A DNA stretch of 64,000 nt, taken from the NCBI GenBank assembly GCA_031002005.1, contig CM061920.1, positions 107,009,447 to 107,073,446 of the forward strand, written 5' to 3'. Below, piece by piece: positions 46,001-55,146 of the stretch (position 1 is its first letter; each line of letters starts with the position of its first letter). The position numbers and the translations under genes are program-made. The notes under the pieces were generated by a model. It saw only the letters and a program-made list of their open reading frames with translations, made no database searches and had not been told where the DNA came from. The DNA comes from Vandiemenella viatica. Lineage: Eukaryota; Arthropoda; Insecta; Orthoptera; Morabidae.

Positions 46001-47115
46001 CTCAGCTGCTGACAACAGGAATTACCTACAGATTTCATGGGTTGTTGGCAGCCATATGGCAGTATCGTGTCTTGTGAGTATAGAATTTGACTTATATATG
46101 TAGTACTGGGTTATAAATAATACTGCATATAATAAGTTTGCTTGGTTATGAGTTTAGTCATATAATTATAAGAACAAGTAGTATTGACACTACTTTAGAG
46201 AATTGTGAGAAAATAAAGATATGGAAAGTAAACCAATCACTTACCACTTACCAAAGATAGAGGCAGAAATATCAACAAAAAAAAAAGAAGAAGAAGATAA
46301 ACACGATATTTCAGGTAAGAGAGCAGAAGAACAAACCATGCTGCATGAGGAATTGGTGAGATTCGAAAATTAGCATGTGTGTGACATTTGTTGCCATGTT
46401 ATTCTTCTTCTGCACCACTAAGTGTGTACCTGAAATATTGTAAATCATAGTCCTTTTTTTTGTACTGTTCCTGTCCTCGTGTCTTCAGTTTAATCATGTA
46501 ATTTATAGTTGTTTAATTTAATAAATTTCATGTACAGCCCCAACTTTTATACAATTTTATTATATGACAAAGTTTTCCCAAATATTGCTCAGTTTAAAAC
46601 AGTATTAACATGATTGAAGTTTTTTAATTTTTTTGTATTTGCTAATGTAAGAGTTTTTGATTGAAAGATAAACATTTCTTTTCTGAAAAGCACAATTTTT
46701 CAACTTTTAATCTAAGATGCGATTCATATGAAGAAAAATATTTATTAAAATAAAATAAATTTTTGTCTTCATTTAATTTCCTGAACATTTTAAAGCCTTC
46801 ATTCTAACAAGATTATTCTCCAATTACTACTTGTATTATTATTTACTGTATACACAGATATGTTGGTAAGTTTATTTTAATCTAAACTGGTCAGCTGTGG
46901 TTATAAGTCATTTTGTTACCTTTTTTTTGCAGACCCTCTTGAACAGCCAAATGTGGTATGCAGCCTCCCTGATACCATCATACATCATAATGCTGATCAC
47001 TGGTAGCATTGCATTTAGTGTGGTTGGAGGCAGTTTCAGAAGTCTGAAGTCCAGTATGTACCTGCGACGGGGCAGGCATATGGCTGTTAATGGAGAGACG
47101 CTAACAACGGACTGA
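33580..47115 (+). CDS. aph-1: Gamma-secretase subunit Aph-1 (four coding exons)
   Basis: Aph-1 is the multipass scaffold of the gamma-secretase complex (with presenilin, nicastrin and Pen-2), which cleaves Notch and other type I membrane proteins in the membrane. Coding exons are 33580-33692, 33843-34063, 45823-46073 and 46933-47115, giving 765 coding bases plus stop, 255 residues. All introns start GT and end AG and the phases (2, 1, 0) join in frame. The protein opens MTVMEFFGCACLAFGPP as in animal Aph-1. The GxxxGxxxG helix-packing motif is present (GLGFGLMSG, Gly114/118/122), as are the two conserved intramembrane histidines (LLHTFWGV His163, VVGSHM His189). Seven hydrophobic segments are expected and visible. 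No frameshift or missing key residue. Intron 2 is 11.76 kb and full of mobile elements. The gene appears intact. Confidence 0.96.
33843..34063 (+). CDS. aph-1: aph-1 coding exon 2
   Basis: 221 bases between TTTCTTTCCAG and the donor GTAAGT. Encodes SAFFWLLSLLISSLWWF and FSVIFQEIFRFLIYKLL, the second and third membrane segments, and the loop to KHVLAY. Confidence 0.94.
34123..34385 (-). mobile_element. TA-flanked MITE, copy 1 (aph-1 intron 2)
   Basis: 263 bp with terminal inverted repeats CTGGAGATCGCGATTCCGC at both ends, flanked by TA (34121-34122, 34386-34387), the pattern of a Tc1/mariner-type MITE. The word CCAGGCTGTATTACAAC occurs twice inside. No coding content. Confidence 0.8.
34501..34739 (+). 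mobile_element. TA-flanked MITE, copy 2, opposite orientation
   Basis: 239 bp, flanked by TA (34499-34500, 34740-34741). The ends are diverged versions of copy 1 (CAGGAGATCACGGTTCTGC). The interior (TATTATTTTCAAGCAGTAAT, TCTGTTGTAATACA) matches the complement of copy 1. The two copies therefore form an inverted pair about 115 bp apart. Confidence 0.75.
34742..35319 (+). other. aph-1 intron 2, unique part
   Basis: AT-rich intronic sequence with no recognised element. At 35268-35295 the words AGCTGATACCCACGACTTCGTTTG resemble a common retroelement end, but no element could be defined. Confidence 0.4.
35320..37020 (+). repeat. Tandem satellite, ~180-bp unit, eight units plus a partial
   Basis: Units start at a CTACYGACAT-like word at 35320, 35508, 35693, 35856, 36037, 36223, 36413 and 36811, with lengths from 163 to 190 bp. 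Common words are CAAACACCAGTGGTCTGCGC, GTGAAATATAGGGACACAC, GACCACTTTCAACCACC and ATATCTCCCAC. Units differ by about 10-25 percent by eye, so the array is old or poorly homogenised. Unit 7 is interrupted at 36454 by a 199-bp insertion. A last partial unit reaches about 37020, next to an AT microsatellite. Confidence 0.85.
36454..36652. mobile_element. Short insertion with 12-bp TSD, SINE-like
   Basis: 199 bp of unrelated sequence splits satellite unit 7 and is flanked by the exact 12-bp duplication ATCGGTGACTAT (36442-36453 and 36653-36664). That length suggests target-primed retrotransposition. I see no clear A/B boxes or poly-A tail, so the type of element is open. Confidence 0.6.
37025..37092. 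repeat. AT dinucleotide microsatellite
   Basis: About 33 consecutive TA/AT repeats between the satellite and the Penelope-like element. The right end of that element (after 38870) also reads TAATATATCC, so the element probably inserted next to, or within, a TA-rich target. Confidence 0.9.
37690..38440 (-). pseudogene. Penelope RT C-terminus and GIY-YIG endonuclease remnant
   Basis: The minus strand reads ALISRNYPPDLVHKQVTRA, VTRYFPGLESINRILRQG, PNLNQLLVHKHG, CNRPRCKLC and YQLTCNHCPASYIGLTTNPL then RMNGHRQSV, which is the linker and GIY-YIG endonuclease domain of Penelope-like retroelements. A shift near 37790 moves to the frame of KVLPDKSSISELRRWELAFQ, ending at 37690. The RT catalytic domain itself is missing because the element is truncated where the right arm begins. 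Non-functional. Confidence 0.8.
38742..38775 (+). ncRNA. Hammerhead-ribozyme-like motif (right arm)
   Basis: CTGATGA at 38742-38748 is followed by A, a 4-bp stem GAGC/GCTC with TAA loop, and GAAAA. This is the catalytic core order CUGAUGA, stem II, GAAA of a hammerhead. A weak stem III (AAT/ATT) and a bulged stem I with the upstream ACAAC are possible. The same motif lies on the minus strand in the left arm (37187-37212). Penelope-like elements are known to carry hammerheads in their terminal repeats. The stems here are weak. Confidence 0.35.
38940..39490 (+). mobile_element. Decayed LINE fragment, third type
   Basis: With a few stops the plus strand reads LDTNLTWKVYISETRKRINK, CFALTVYYGLLPSCLTYG, CEIWAISTHCYMDSLFKI and later NNHSTRGYDNYFRVRVNKK and GLTCYNKFPKEIQ. 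This is the RT thumb and tail region of CR1/jockey-like non-LTR elements, including the TR..D...R.R...TR-like tail word. It is not of the same family as the 22456 copy. Confidence 0.65.
39491..41294 (+). other. aph-1 intron 2, mostly unique
   Basis: No gene. At 39976-40090 the sequence (AGTCTGTCAGATGGGGATG, TTGTCTTTCAGAAGA, CCTGAATGGG) is related to the complement of 59560-59730, so it is a copy of a dispersed repeat of unknown type. Nothing else recognised. Confidence 0.45.
41456..42859 (-). CDS. Penelope-like reverse transcriptase with GIY-YIG endonuclease, 5'-truncated
   Basis: An open frame of 467 codons on the minus strand. RT motifs occur in order: YGLPKVHK, FDVVSLFTRVPL, GVAMGSLLSPVIADFF, the catalytic YVDDTF, LPFLDVLV, and KPTHTDLYL. 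The C-terminal endonuclease has GVYYIPCECGRGYIRQ and a downstream VNRDTGYQLS word. The first RT motifs are missing and a TGA lies about 13 codons upstream of YGLPK, so the full protein is not made from this copy; there is no upstream ATG in frame. The YIG region carries a small tandem duplication (CIVQRCVEH) that the inverted partner lacks. This is the least decayed retroelement frame in the window. It lies antisense in aph-1 intron 2. Confidence 0.85.
   Translation of the reverse strand: MYGLPKVHKVGVPMRPIVSTIDSPTYFLAQYLKDILNPLVGKAHRSIRNSSEFVEILDNMKLDPGDLIVSFDVVSLFTRVPLVDSLDLLRRYFDQKMIDIFHHVLTTTYFKFEGEYYEQVDGVAMGSLLSPVIADFFMEFFEEEALNHAPLQPNCFYRYVDDTFVIWPHDRNSLDQFLAHLNSNHENIQFTMELEEDGCLPFLDVLVIKRADGSLGHTVNRKPTHTDLYLNANSCHHPAQRNYVLTTLVHRAQRICDKHSLAGELDYLRKTLLNNGYNQGQITRAFKQKENRRRDQIDTKGLAFLPFVGALSFKIGRLLSQHGVKTIYRPPTKITNLVGSVKDDLGLQTPGVYYIPCECGRGYIRQRQRCIVQRCVEHARNVRLGQEEKSAVAEHSVQEGHTFEFEKTTILARVKDFWASVITEAVEIRLTDLLVNRDTGYQLSAAWNPAIKMLKQFRVGNEQTSSG
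42926..43695 (+). pseudogene. Inverted partner copy of the Penelope protein C-terminus
   Basis: The plus strand repeats the last half of the 41456-42859 frame (LVIKRADGSLGHTV, KPTHTNLYLNAS, GVYYIPCECGRGYIGQTQ) with few changes. It has an in-frame TAG at 43488-43490 where the partner has GAG, and then continues to the TGA at 43693-43695. It keeps an intact GYIGQ word. The start is truncated at the junction near 42923, so it lacks the YVDDT box and is not functional. Confidence 0.85.
43694..44142. repeat. Insertion in the right Penelope arm; unclassified repeat copy 2
   Basis: Sequence absent from the left arm. Its part 43760-44100 matches the dispersed repeat at 27660-28110. A TA microsatellite-like run lies at 43770-43780. 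No coding content. A target duplication was not recognised. Confidence 0.65.
44500..44890 (+). mobile_element. Penelope-like element 3, 3' end only
   Basis: The plus strand reads WAKEFWDRVFSEAVEMRTAD and CLVNADTGFQLS, then NQNVEPCSK after a shift. These correspond to the last codons of the Penelope frame at 41456. At 44795-44890, TTGGTTGAAAATGAGGACAG and GTGTGACATCTTAATCG match the 3' terminus of element 2. It is an older, diverged copy next to the younger one. Confidence 0.7.
44891..45822 (+). other. aph-1 intron 2, 3' part
   Basis: AT-rich intron with no recognised element. It ends with the acceptor TGTCTGTTTTAG at 45811-45822. Confidence 0.5.
45823..46073 (+). CDS. aph-1: aph-1 coding exon 3
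   Basis: 251 bases between TGTCTGTTTTAG and the donor GTGAGT. It carries the GxxxGxxxG motif (GLGFGLMSG), LVNVLADSVGPATMGLKGG and both conserved histidines, so it contains most functional signature residues. Confidence 0.95.
46074..46932 (+). other. aph-1 intron 3
   Basis: 859 bp, GTGAGT to TTTTTTTTGCAG. Contains a purine-rich A/GAA tract at 46270-46310. No element recognised. Confidence 0.7.
46933..47115 (+). CDS. aph-1: aph-1 coding exon 4 (terminal)
   Basis: 183 bases including the TGA stop, preceded by TTTTTTTTGCAG. It encodes the last membrane segments (ASLIPSYIIMLITGSIAFSV) and the short cytosolic tail after GGSFRSLKSS. Confidence 0.94.
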   Translation, partial: TLLNSQMWYAASLIPSYIIMLITGSIAFSVVGGSFRSLKSSMYLRRGRHMAVNGETLTTD

Positions 47116-47226
47116 AGTGCTTTCAGGTGTTGTCCAGTGAAACCTGTATTTAAAGTTTTTTTTATTTTAAAGACTTCAACAGTGATATTTTCTTAGTAAC
47201 ATATGGTGTACATTTATAAATCATTT

Positions 47227-47232
47227 ATTAAA
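47227..47232 (+). promoter_or_regulatory. aph-1: aph-1 polyadenylation signal candidate
   Basis: ATTAAA 112 bases after the stop codon is the closest polyadenylation-signal variant and is followed by a T/TG-rich stretch (TGTGTTTTTTATTG). Confidence 0.5.
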
Positions 47233-47569
47233 TTGATTTTATACTGCATTGTGTTTTTTATTGAATAGTCTTAGTCTGTTGTGCCAGAAAAATATGCTTT
47301 CATAGTATTTATGTTTATGAAGAAAAGTCAATTTAAGTATTTAATGTTAATCCCTTAAAACGTTAATAACACAAGGGAACGGAGATTTGCAAATACCTTA
47401 ATTAGGGAAGAAGGGTTTACACAAGTTCTAGAGCAAAACAACAAGGGACAAAACATGTTGGACATCTTGCTAATAAAGCCAGATGATAACTTTGTGGGGT
47501 GTCAAGTAAATGAAGTGATCACAAGGTAATTTTGATGGTTTTCAAGTTGGAAACATGACTTTAGGTGAA

Positions 47570-48640
47570 GTTTTTCATGCTAATCTCAGTAGGATATATG
47601 CAAGATATTTCAGATGAAATGGACAAGGGAGGCCAAATTGATAATGTTTCACTAGACTTTCCAAAGGCCATTGAAAGAGTGAGACATAAAATGGTGATAA
47701 ATAAGGTAAAAGCTATTTGAGGGAATGAGAAAGTGAAGTGCAGTGTAGAATATTTTTGTTTTCTACCTTTTAAAAAAATTTATAGGAAAGGAAATGCAGT
47801 GTCAAAAGGAGTGTAAATGAAAATGGGAGTGTCACAGGGTAACATATTGGGACCATTGCTTTTCATTATTCTAATGAATGATTGTGTTGATGTTTGCTAT
47901 CAGAAGTTAGGTTGTTTGTAGATGACAGAGAGCTATATAAAAGGATCAAAATGGTAGAGAACTGTTAACAGCTGCAGGCTGATGTGGACAGGATATCTAT
48001 TTGGGTTGTAAATACGGGATGAAGATAAATACAAAGAAGAGTAAGCTTATTAGGTACACTTCTAAAAAACTAAAAGTTGATTGTGATTATAAGGTGTGGA
48101 AAGAACTGTTTTTTTTAAGATTTGAAACATAAATATCTTGGCATATCATTTGATAACGAGCTAAAATGGGCAGAACACATTGGACAGGTAGTAGGAAAAG
48201 GTTTCAGAATCCTTCACTTGTTGGAGAGACTGATGAGGGAAGTAAAGGAATTGGGTTACAAAACTTAGGTTAGACGACTGCTTGAATATGGTAGTATAGT
48301 ATGGGACTCACATTTTGGGGATCAAAAACAGTAATTGGAGGGGGTGCAAGAAGGACTGCCAGATTTGTCCCTGGAAATTACTACAGAACACATCCAGTAA
48401 CCAAAATGATAAAAGAGGTGGAATGGGATATGTTGGATGACAGGATGAATAGAATCATGGGAGTGTACAAGGCATGTACGCATGTTGGTGATGAGGCGTG
48501 GAAAGATATTGGTGTAAGAATTAAAAGTAGTGTGTGGAAGGGGAAAGATGACCATCACCACAAGCTGGGAGTGTGTAGGGAAATTGCCACTGGAGAGTGT
48601 GCTCCATCACAATTAAATTTTAAAAAGAATTACTTGTAAT
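47570..48640 (+). mobile_element. LINE (same family as 22456), decayed
   Basis: Plus-strand remnants include YMQDISDEMDKGGQIDN then VSLDFPKAIERVRHKMV, MGVSQGNILGPLLFIILMND, GARRTARFVPGNYYRTHPVT and GVYKACTHVGDEAWKDIGV. Stops and shifts are frequent and the catalytic FADD box is lost. The 3' terminus (GGGAAATTGCCACTGGAG ... CTCCATCACAATT) matches the family. Confidence 0.8.
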
Positions 48641-48799
48641 GCTATTTATTACTGGTGTTTACAGAAGTCAATATAGTGCTCTGAATTTCAACAGAGCCCA
48701 TAATAGCCTTATCTATACAACTGATTTAAATTAGTAATAGCACACTTTGTTATTTTATTTATCCCTTTAATTACTTAATGTTCAAATGTAATCAAAACC

Positions 48800-49830
48800 T
48801 GGGAGAAAGAAGTAATAACCATTGGCAGGCTACTGATAAATAAACCTTTAGCCTTTGCAGATGATCTAGCAATTCTCTTCAGAAACAGACAAGAACCAAT
48901 CTACACCCTTGAAAAACTTCATGAAACTGGTCTCCAAATGCGTATGTTAAAACTTGCTGTATGTAAAGATCCTCGCAGCACCAAAATGTTCAACCTGTGA
49001 AAACACGATTTGGCAATATCTCTCAAGTAACTAAATTCAGATATGTAGGAGAAATTATTCAACCTACAGGACTAAACCATGAAGCAAACAATTAGAGAAT
49101 ATCTAAGTTACAAAAAGTCTTTAGAATGACCTGGAACAGATGCAACAAAAAGTAAATATCCCGAAATTCAAAGTTGAGACACTTTAACACTGTCATCAAA
49201 CCAGAGCCATTATTGCAATAAAATCCTCTTGGATGTCCGTCAGGATAGTGTTGTACAACATTACACCAGGAAACTCTCCACGCACACACCAGAGGCATTA
49301 TTCACATTGGAAACTTTAATTATTGACCACTGATTACAAATAATGAAAAGCAACAAAGGAAAATCTTTGGTCCAGTTTGTGCAGGAGGAATTTGGATGAA
49401 AAGGAAATCGCATGAACTATACCAGCATTCTGAAAAACCTTCAGACATTCAGGAAAAGATGAATTAAATTATACGGCAATATTATCAGAATGAATAACGG
49501 CAGACTAACTGAAAGAATTCTCAATTTGGCCATTTCAATGAAAATGAAAAAATTTGGCTACTTGAAATGGAAAGGTCCTCCAGTACAATGGAATCGCAGA
49601 TGATATGATACAGGGCAGATGAAGATTTAGTAGCATGGTCAATAGCTTTCAATTTACCAACAAACTGTATATTAGAAAAAAGAACACCCGAACGAAGGAA
49701 CAGCTCAGTGAGAGGATAAAAAGATTTTGGGAAAAGATGTAAAACACATCTGCTAAACAAGTTCACTCGCACCTGTCAGCTGGGCATAATGACAGTAGAG
49801 GAATGTGAACAGGAGAGTGCCCATACCAAG
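48800..49830 (+). mobile_element. LINE of another type (RTE/R1-like), heavily decayed
   Basis: The plus strand reads LINKPLAFADDLAILFRNRQ, with an intact FADD catalytic box, then FRYVGEIIQPTGLNHEA, ISKLQKVFRMTWNRCNKK, FNTVIKPEPLLQ and KIFGPVCAGGIWMKRKSHEL. This is the thumb and post-RT region of a non-LTR element. Numerous stops. Related in style to the fragment at 61210-61710. Confidence 0.65.
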
Positions 49831-50089
49831 TGACAAAATAGTAAAAGATATAGGAGAGGAGTTGTAGTCAAATGTTTGAAACTAAAAGATTTTTTTAACC
49901 GACTTCAAAAATCGAAAATTGAAGCTGTTTAAAAATATTTGACATTTTTCAAGAGCCTTGCAAGGAGAATGTTTTAAAAGAAAATTTTTCTATTTAATTT
50001 AATCATCCTTGAAGGTGCTGTTTTGCTCCTATTCAACCCATTACGTTTCAGTACCATCCTGCCAAAAGCTGAAGTTAGCTGTGCCCTTA
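49831..50089. other. Spacer, nothing recognised
   Basis: Short AT-rich stretch between a LINE and the Tc1 element. Confidence 0.4.
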
Positions 50090-50091
50090 TA

Positions 50092-51302
50092 AACTGAAGA
50101 GCCAAAGAAACTGGTACACCTGCCTAATATTGTGTAGGGCCCCCACAAGCAGGCAGAAGTGCCACAACACGACATGGCATGGACTCGACTAATGACTGAA
50201 GTAGTGCTGGAGGGAATTGACACCATGCATCCTGCAGAGCTGTCTATAAATCCGTAAGAGTATAAGGGGGTGGAGATCTCTTCTGAATGGCATGTGGCAA
50301 TGCATCCCAGATATGCTCAATATTGTTCTTGTCTGGGGAGTTTGGTGGCCACCGGAGGTGTTTCAACTCAGAAGAATGTTGCCGGAGCCACTCTGTAGCA
50401 AATCTGGATGTGTGGGGTGTTGCATTATCCTGCTGAAATTGCCCAAGTCCGTCAGAATACACAATGGACTTGAATGGATGCAGGTGATAGCCAGGATGCG
50501 ACTGTACATGTCACCTGTCAGAGGAGTATCTAGACGTATCAGGGTCCCATGTCACTCCAACTGCATACGCCCCACACCATTACAGAGCCTCCATCAGCTT
50601 GAATAGTCCCCTTCTGACATGAAGGGTCCATGAATTCTTGAGGTTGTCTCCATACCTGCACACGTCCATCTGCTTGATACAATTGGAAATGAGACTTGTC
50701 AGACCAGGTAAAATGTTTCCAATCATCAACAGTCAAATGTCAGTGTTGATGGACCCAGGCGAGGCGTAAAGCTTTGTGTCGTGCACTCAGCAATGATACA
50801 CGAGTGGGCCTTCGATAGCCCATATGGATGATGTTTTGTTGAATGGTTCGCATGTTGACACTTGTTGATGGCCCAACATTGAAATCTGCAGAAATTTGTG
50901 GAAGGGTTGCACTTATGTCATGCTGAATGATTCTCTTCAGTCATTGTTGGTCCCGTTCTTGCAGGATCTTTTTCCGGCCACAGCGATGTCAGAGATTTGA
51001 TGTTTTACCGGATTCCCGATATTCATGGTGCACTCGTAAAATGGTCGTACGGGAAAATCCCCACCTCATAGCTACCTCGGAGATGCTTTGTACCATCTCT
51101 CATGCACGGACTATAACACCATGTTCAAACTTGCGTAAATTGTGATAAACTGCCATTGTAGCAGCAGTAACTGATCTAACGCCTTCGCCAGACACCAACT
51201 GTCTTATATAGGCATTGCCGACCGCAGCGCTGTTCTCTGAGTGTTTAAATATCTCTGTGTTTGCATATGCATGCTTATACCAGTTTCTTTGGCTCTTCAG
51301 TG
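50092..51302 (-). mobile_element. Tc1-like transposon, near full length
   Basis: The ends read CTGAAGAGCCAAAGAAACTGG inward at both sides and are flanked by TA (50090-50091 and 51303-51304). 1211 bp. It contains one transposase gene on the minus strand. The first terminal bases differ between ends (AACTG against CACTG). Confidence 0.88.
50189..51156 (-). pseudogene. Tc1-type transposase, degraded
   Basis: From ATG 51156 the minus strand encodes a helix-turn-helix N-terminus (VAMRWGFSRTTILRVHHEY), a GRKK-like nuclear signal, GYRRPTRVSLLSARHKALRL, FTWSDKSHFQLYQADGRV and later FQQDNATPHTSRFATEWL and SPDKNNIEHIWD. The three DDE/D acidic positions are present (SDKS, QQDN, IEHIWD). Stops lie after VRA, SNL, near DQQ, HQH and MGP, and at least one frameshift near 50480-50530 is needed to join the last part. 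About 320 codons in original length, usual for Tc1. Inactive, but all key residues are readable. Confidence 0.85.
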
Positions 51303-51304
51303 TA

Positions 51305-54300
51305 TAAGATTGTCAGGGACTTGGCGGTAGTGAGGGTTGGTATCTGCTTCTTCACCTGAACCAGTCGTCTTCCAAAATATTCTAAGTCCAAAAAAGTTCT
51401 GTTACCATGTTGAAATCTGAATGCTAACTGTTACAATTGACCACAGTCGCCACTTACAGTTTTAACCTACTGCAAGAAAGGTACTATTATAGAAATGAAA
51501 GTCACATGTTGAATCACTGAATTATATTCTCAAAATTTTTCACGTAAATAATACAAGTTCACAGTTAGCAAGGCAATCGGATATATCGTTCACCAAAGAT
51601 CACAGATTGAGAAACAGAGCAAGATCTGCACGAAACCCCCAAAATGAGTTTGAAAATTAAAGTCACATTGCCAAAACTATTCGTCTGAATGTTAGAGTTG
51701 TCGAATTTTCCAACATGGCTGCCTTTAAGCGTGCCAGACACTTTGTAGACTCGCTTCCTGCCTAACGCCAGCCCGCGGCTGGCCGAGCCTAGCACGAGAC
51801 GTGTTCACGCCTGCAAGTTTGAACCGAGACTGAAGAACCAAGCTTTTCTTCATGCGCGTTGCTCTTCCTTTATAGACGTACCTCACGTGATGCCGTACCA
51901 CCTCTGAGCGCATCCACGCTGCCAAACATCCCCATACGTTTAATTTAATAACTTCCTTATTCGATGTTTAATTTAAATGCGGGAAACGGAAAAGTTATGT
52001 GAGTTTATGGTTACTGTGTTTTGTGTCAGAATATAGCTTTAATTGTATCTCTCCGAAGATTACCAAATATGGTCACACTTACAACGCTTCTGAAGGTCTT
52101 ACGTCACCACCAGGTTTTAGAACTTTTTTAAAATCGGCTTTAATTACAAACATGAAATTATGCTCAAATTATTGGCCCCATTTTTAGCCTCACAAAAATG
52201 TAAACTTTATTTAAATCGGTTGTGTGGTTATTGAGTTATTGCAAAAACAATGATTTCTAACAATCCGACATAATTATTATTTTATGTTTTTAGGTATAAC
52301 TCTGAAGATATATGGATTAGTAAGCCGAAAAAATTACCAATGTGAAGCCTGAATTAAACTGCTTATTTTGAATGTTATTACATCTCTGTAGCTATTATAT
52401 TATGGACACAATAAAATCGTTTGTTTATTCCACGTGGATTTTATGTCGAGTGAATTTAGAAAACCTATAACATTGGTTCTATGGCTTTAAATGGCCTGAA
52501 ATTAATATGTACGAAACTAGAAGAATGGATTTTTACGACAAACTACTTTTTAACCCGGAATCTAAGTAGGTTTTTAAATGAAAAAATGTCAAAGTCGAGT
52601 GGTTTATTTTGCGTGTTCAGATCGTATTTAAAAATACTTAAACGGTTGGAAACTACAAGATTTAGATGAATTTAATTCTCTTTAGGACTGTTTTAATTTA
52701 TTATTTACTTTATATTGGATGACAGTGGTTAAAATCAGTGAAAAAGCATACTTTATGTACGGTGCCTCTGGCAAGTTACTACGAAATTGGATTAACAAAC
52801 AGAAGGTCAGTAAAATGTCTTTTAATGGTTTTAGAAAATTACTTATGTGTATTTACTGGCATTTACATGTTCTTAGCGCTTTTGAAATGGTTTAATTTTA
52901 CCGGAATTAATTCTGAAAGTCTCGAAAATTTAGTCGATTTACTGGCTTCCTGTTCTTACTAATATTTCATATTTTATGGATTGAAACTACGTGAAACCTC
53001 TTAAAACTGAAGGATTAGATTATTTACTGCTTGTTTATCTACTTTTTAAATCCTGAAACTATTTAAAAGACCTAAAATTGTTTATGTAAACTGTTTAGGA
53101 AAATGAGTGATCAAATTTCTTCATAATTACTTCTTGTGAGTATTAAATGCTTGAAAACTATCAGAAACCTGTTAATTATCCTACTAAACTGTCTCAGGTA
53201 TTTTTCTATTTACTTTTAGAGCTTTAAAAATGGTCAAATTCCATCACAATGTGATATCTTCATACTGCTTCAGTTTACTGTTCAATCATCCTGTTTATTT
53301 CTTTAAAATACTTGCTAAACTCTATTTAACTGTGAAGTTATGGTTATTGTGAGTCTAGGCTTGGCTATTATTAGTTCTTTACACTCTTTACTGTATGAAA
53401 ATCACATTAGAAATACCAGAATCTGGTATATGCCAAAATTAATGGTTAGGTTTGATTTATATTGAAATTCACTATTTATCTCAGGAATAACGCTTATTAG
53501 TCATGATAAAAGGTTTATTTAGGCAATATATTTACTATTATTTACCATTTGCTGCTTTTAAATCCGTTTAGAATATCTTTCTGATTAATGTTAGGATCTG
53601 TTATTGAAAGTTTACTTTTACATGGAATAACCTATTTCCTGCTGATCTATCATGGTTTTATGACAATTTATAGTTTATTTATGTTGGTTATGTGTTATTT
53701 ATTCACTTTACTTTACTACAAGTGTTGTTAACTCGATTTAAACTGTGGTATCGTGTACTGAAGTTAACCTTAAACTTGGCCGGATTCTAACGAAATATTG
53801 AAAATAGAACGAGGGATACCTTACAAGATATTTCTGATTTCTTGAAATTTGCTTGTGAAATGACGGGTTGATAATTTACAAATAACAGATCACCAACTAC
53901 AATAGACCATTTCATCTATCAACACTTTTGATTGGTTCATGTACATCAGACTTAACTGTTTTATTGTTAATTAATTTAATATCGAAAGTACAGTTATTTG
54001 ATTGAAGACTTCAAATAAATAAGTGGTCTATAGCGAAAATTCTCAAACAGTAGTGCAGGAAGATGGGACATATGGGCGCAGGCAGAACATTAAAAAAGAA
54101 AGATATCATATCAGAAAATAATTTGAGTAGTATATAGTATTAGTCTTTATTTCTTAGTTTTATGTACTTCACTCTCTACCATTGTTCGTTCATAATATTA
54201 TTCATCTGGTTGTTGAATATCAAGAGTCTGTTCAATGTATCATTAATTCACTTTTAATAGTTCAATTACAATTTCAAAACTATTTTCATATGAATTAAGA

Positions 54301-54755
54301 ACATTATTATGTTACAGTGATGCAACACAAATGGTCCTGTCTGTTAATAATAATAATAGGAAAAAAAGTAGGCTCATATAAGTTAGTGGTGATATTTTAT
54401 TGGCCCTTGGATTGTAAAAGGTTTATAAAAGCTAGTCTCCAAAATAACTCCATAGCTGGCAGATTTGCAGACCTATGCTGAATAATAATTACATAACTCA
54501 AACTGGTACTTAGTATGTACTGACTACGTGCTTTTCCTTAAGTGCACCATTTTCTGACTTGTACTGATGCTAACTGGTTTCACACCAAATGACTGGGTAA
54601 ATAAAGCATAAAATTTTCAAACATTTTAAATTTCATACAAACTGAACAAAAAAAAAAGTAAGGAATAATTCCAAAGCATCAAATCAAAAATATTATAAAC
54701 TTAATAAAAATATGAAAGAAATTAACCCGCTACACTAAAATACAAAACATATATA
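51305..54755. other. 3.4 kb with no recognised gene
   Basis: A GC-richer patch at 51715-51935 contains CpG and CACGTGA words. From about 51950 to 53800 the sequence is strongly T-rich on the plus strand, with recurring words such as ACTGTTTA, TTTATTTACT and GAAACTA, yet no clear tandem period. No protein similarity seen. This is probably intergenic, or intron of a gene outside the window. Confidence 0.5.
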
Positions 54756-55146
54756 TGTTAGGCTCAAAGACCAAAAATGCTCAGTGAGTGAAAAAATGAC
54801 CACAACTCGTTGTGGTTTCTTTAAAATGGTCACAATACATTATTCACATTGTGTCACTGACAAAAACAGCTGTAACGCATTGTGGCTATCTCAACCAGGC
54901 CACAACACAAAATTCGCGTCTTGACTCTCACGCGTTGTGGTTATTAAGAAAAGCCACAACGCGTTCGGAACGTTGGCTGATGCAACCACAACATGATGGT
55001 CATATTCTGAATGTTAATTGATAATGAGGTGATGTTAAGAAAATAAAACACTCTTTTTCATTGTCATTGACACTAAAATTATTAAAATGAAGAAAGTTGG
55101 TAACAAAAGTTACCAATAATGTTGCAGAGTTATTTATTTTTACAAG
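54756..55146 (+). repeat. Left long terminal inverted repeat
   Basis: Begins TGTTAGGCTC. Holds about seven CCACAAC/GTTGTGG words in 250 bp, including the palindrome ACCACAACTCGTTGTGGT (54799-54816). The inner half (TATTCTGAATGTTAATT, AGAAAATAAAAC, GTTGGTAACAAAA) matches the right repeat best. Confidence 0.75.

Noticed and set aside
52738..52962. Small membrane-protein gene
   Set aside because: Isolated short frame in T-rich sequence, where Leu/Phe-rich frames are expected by chance.
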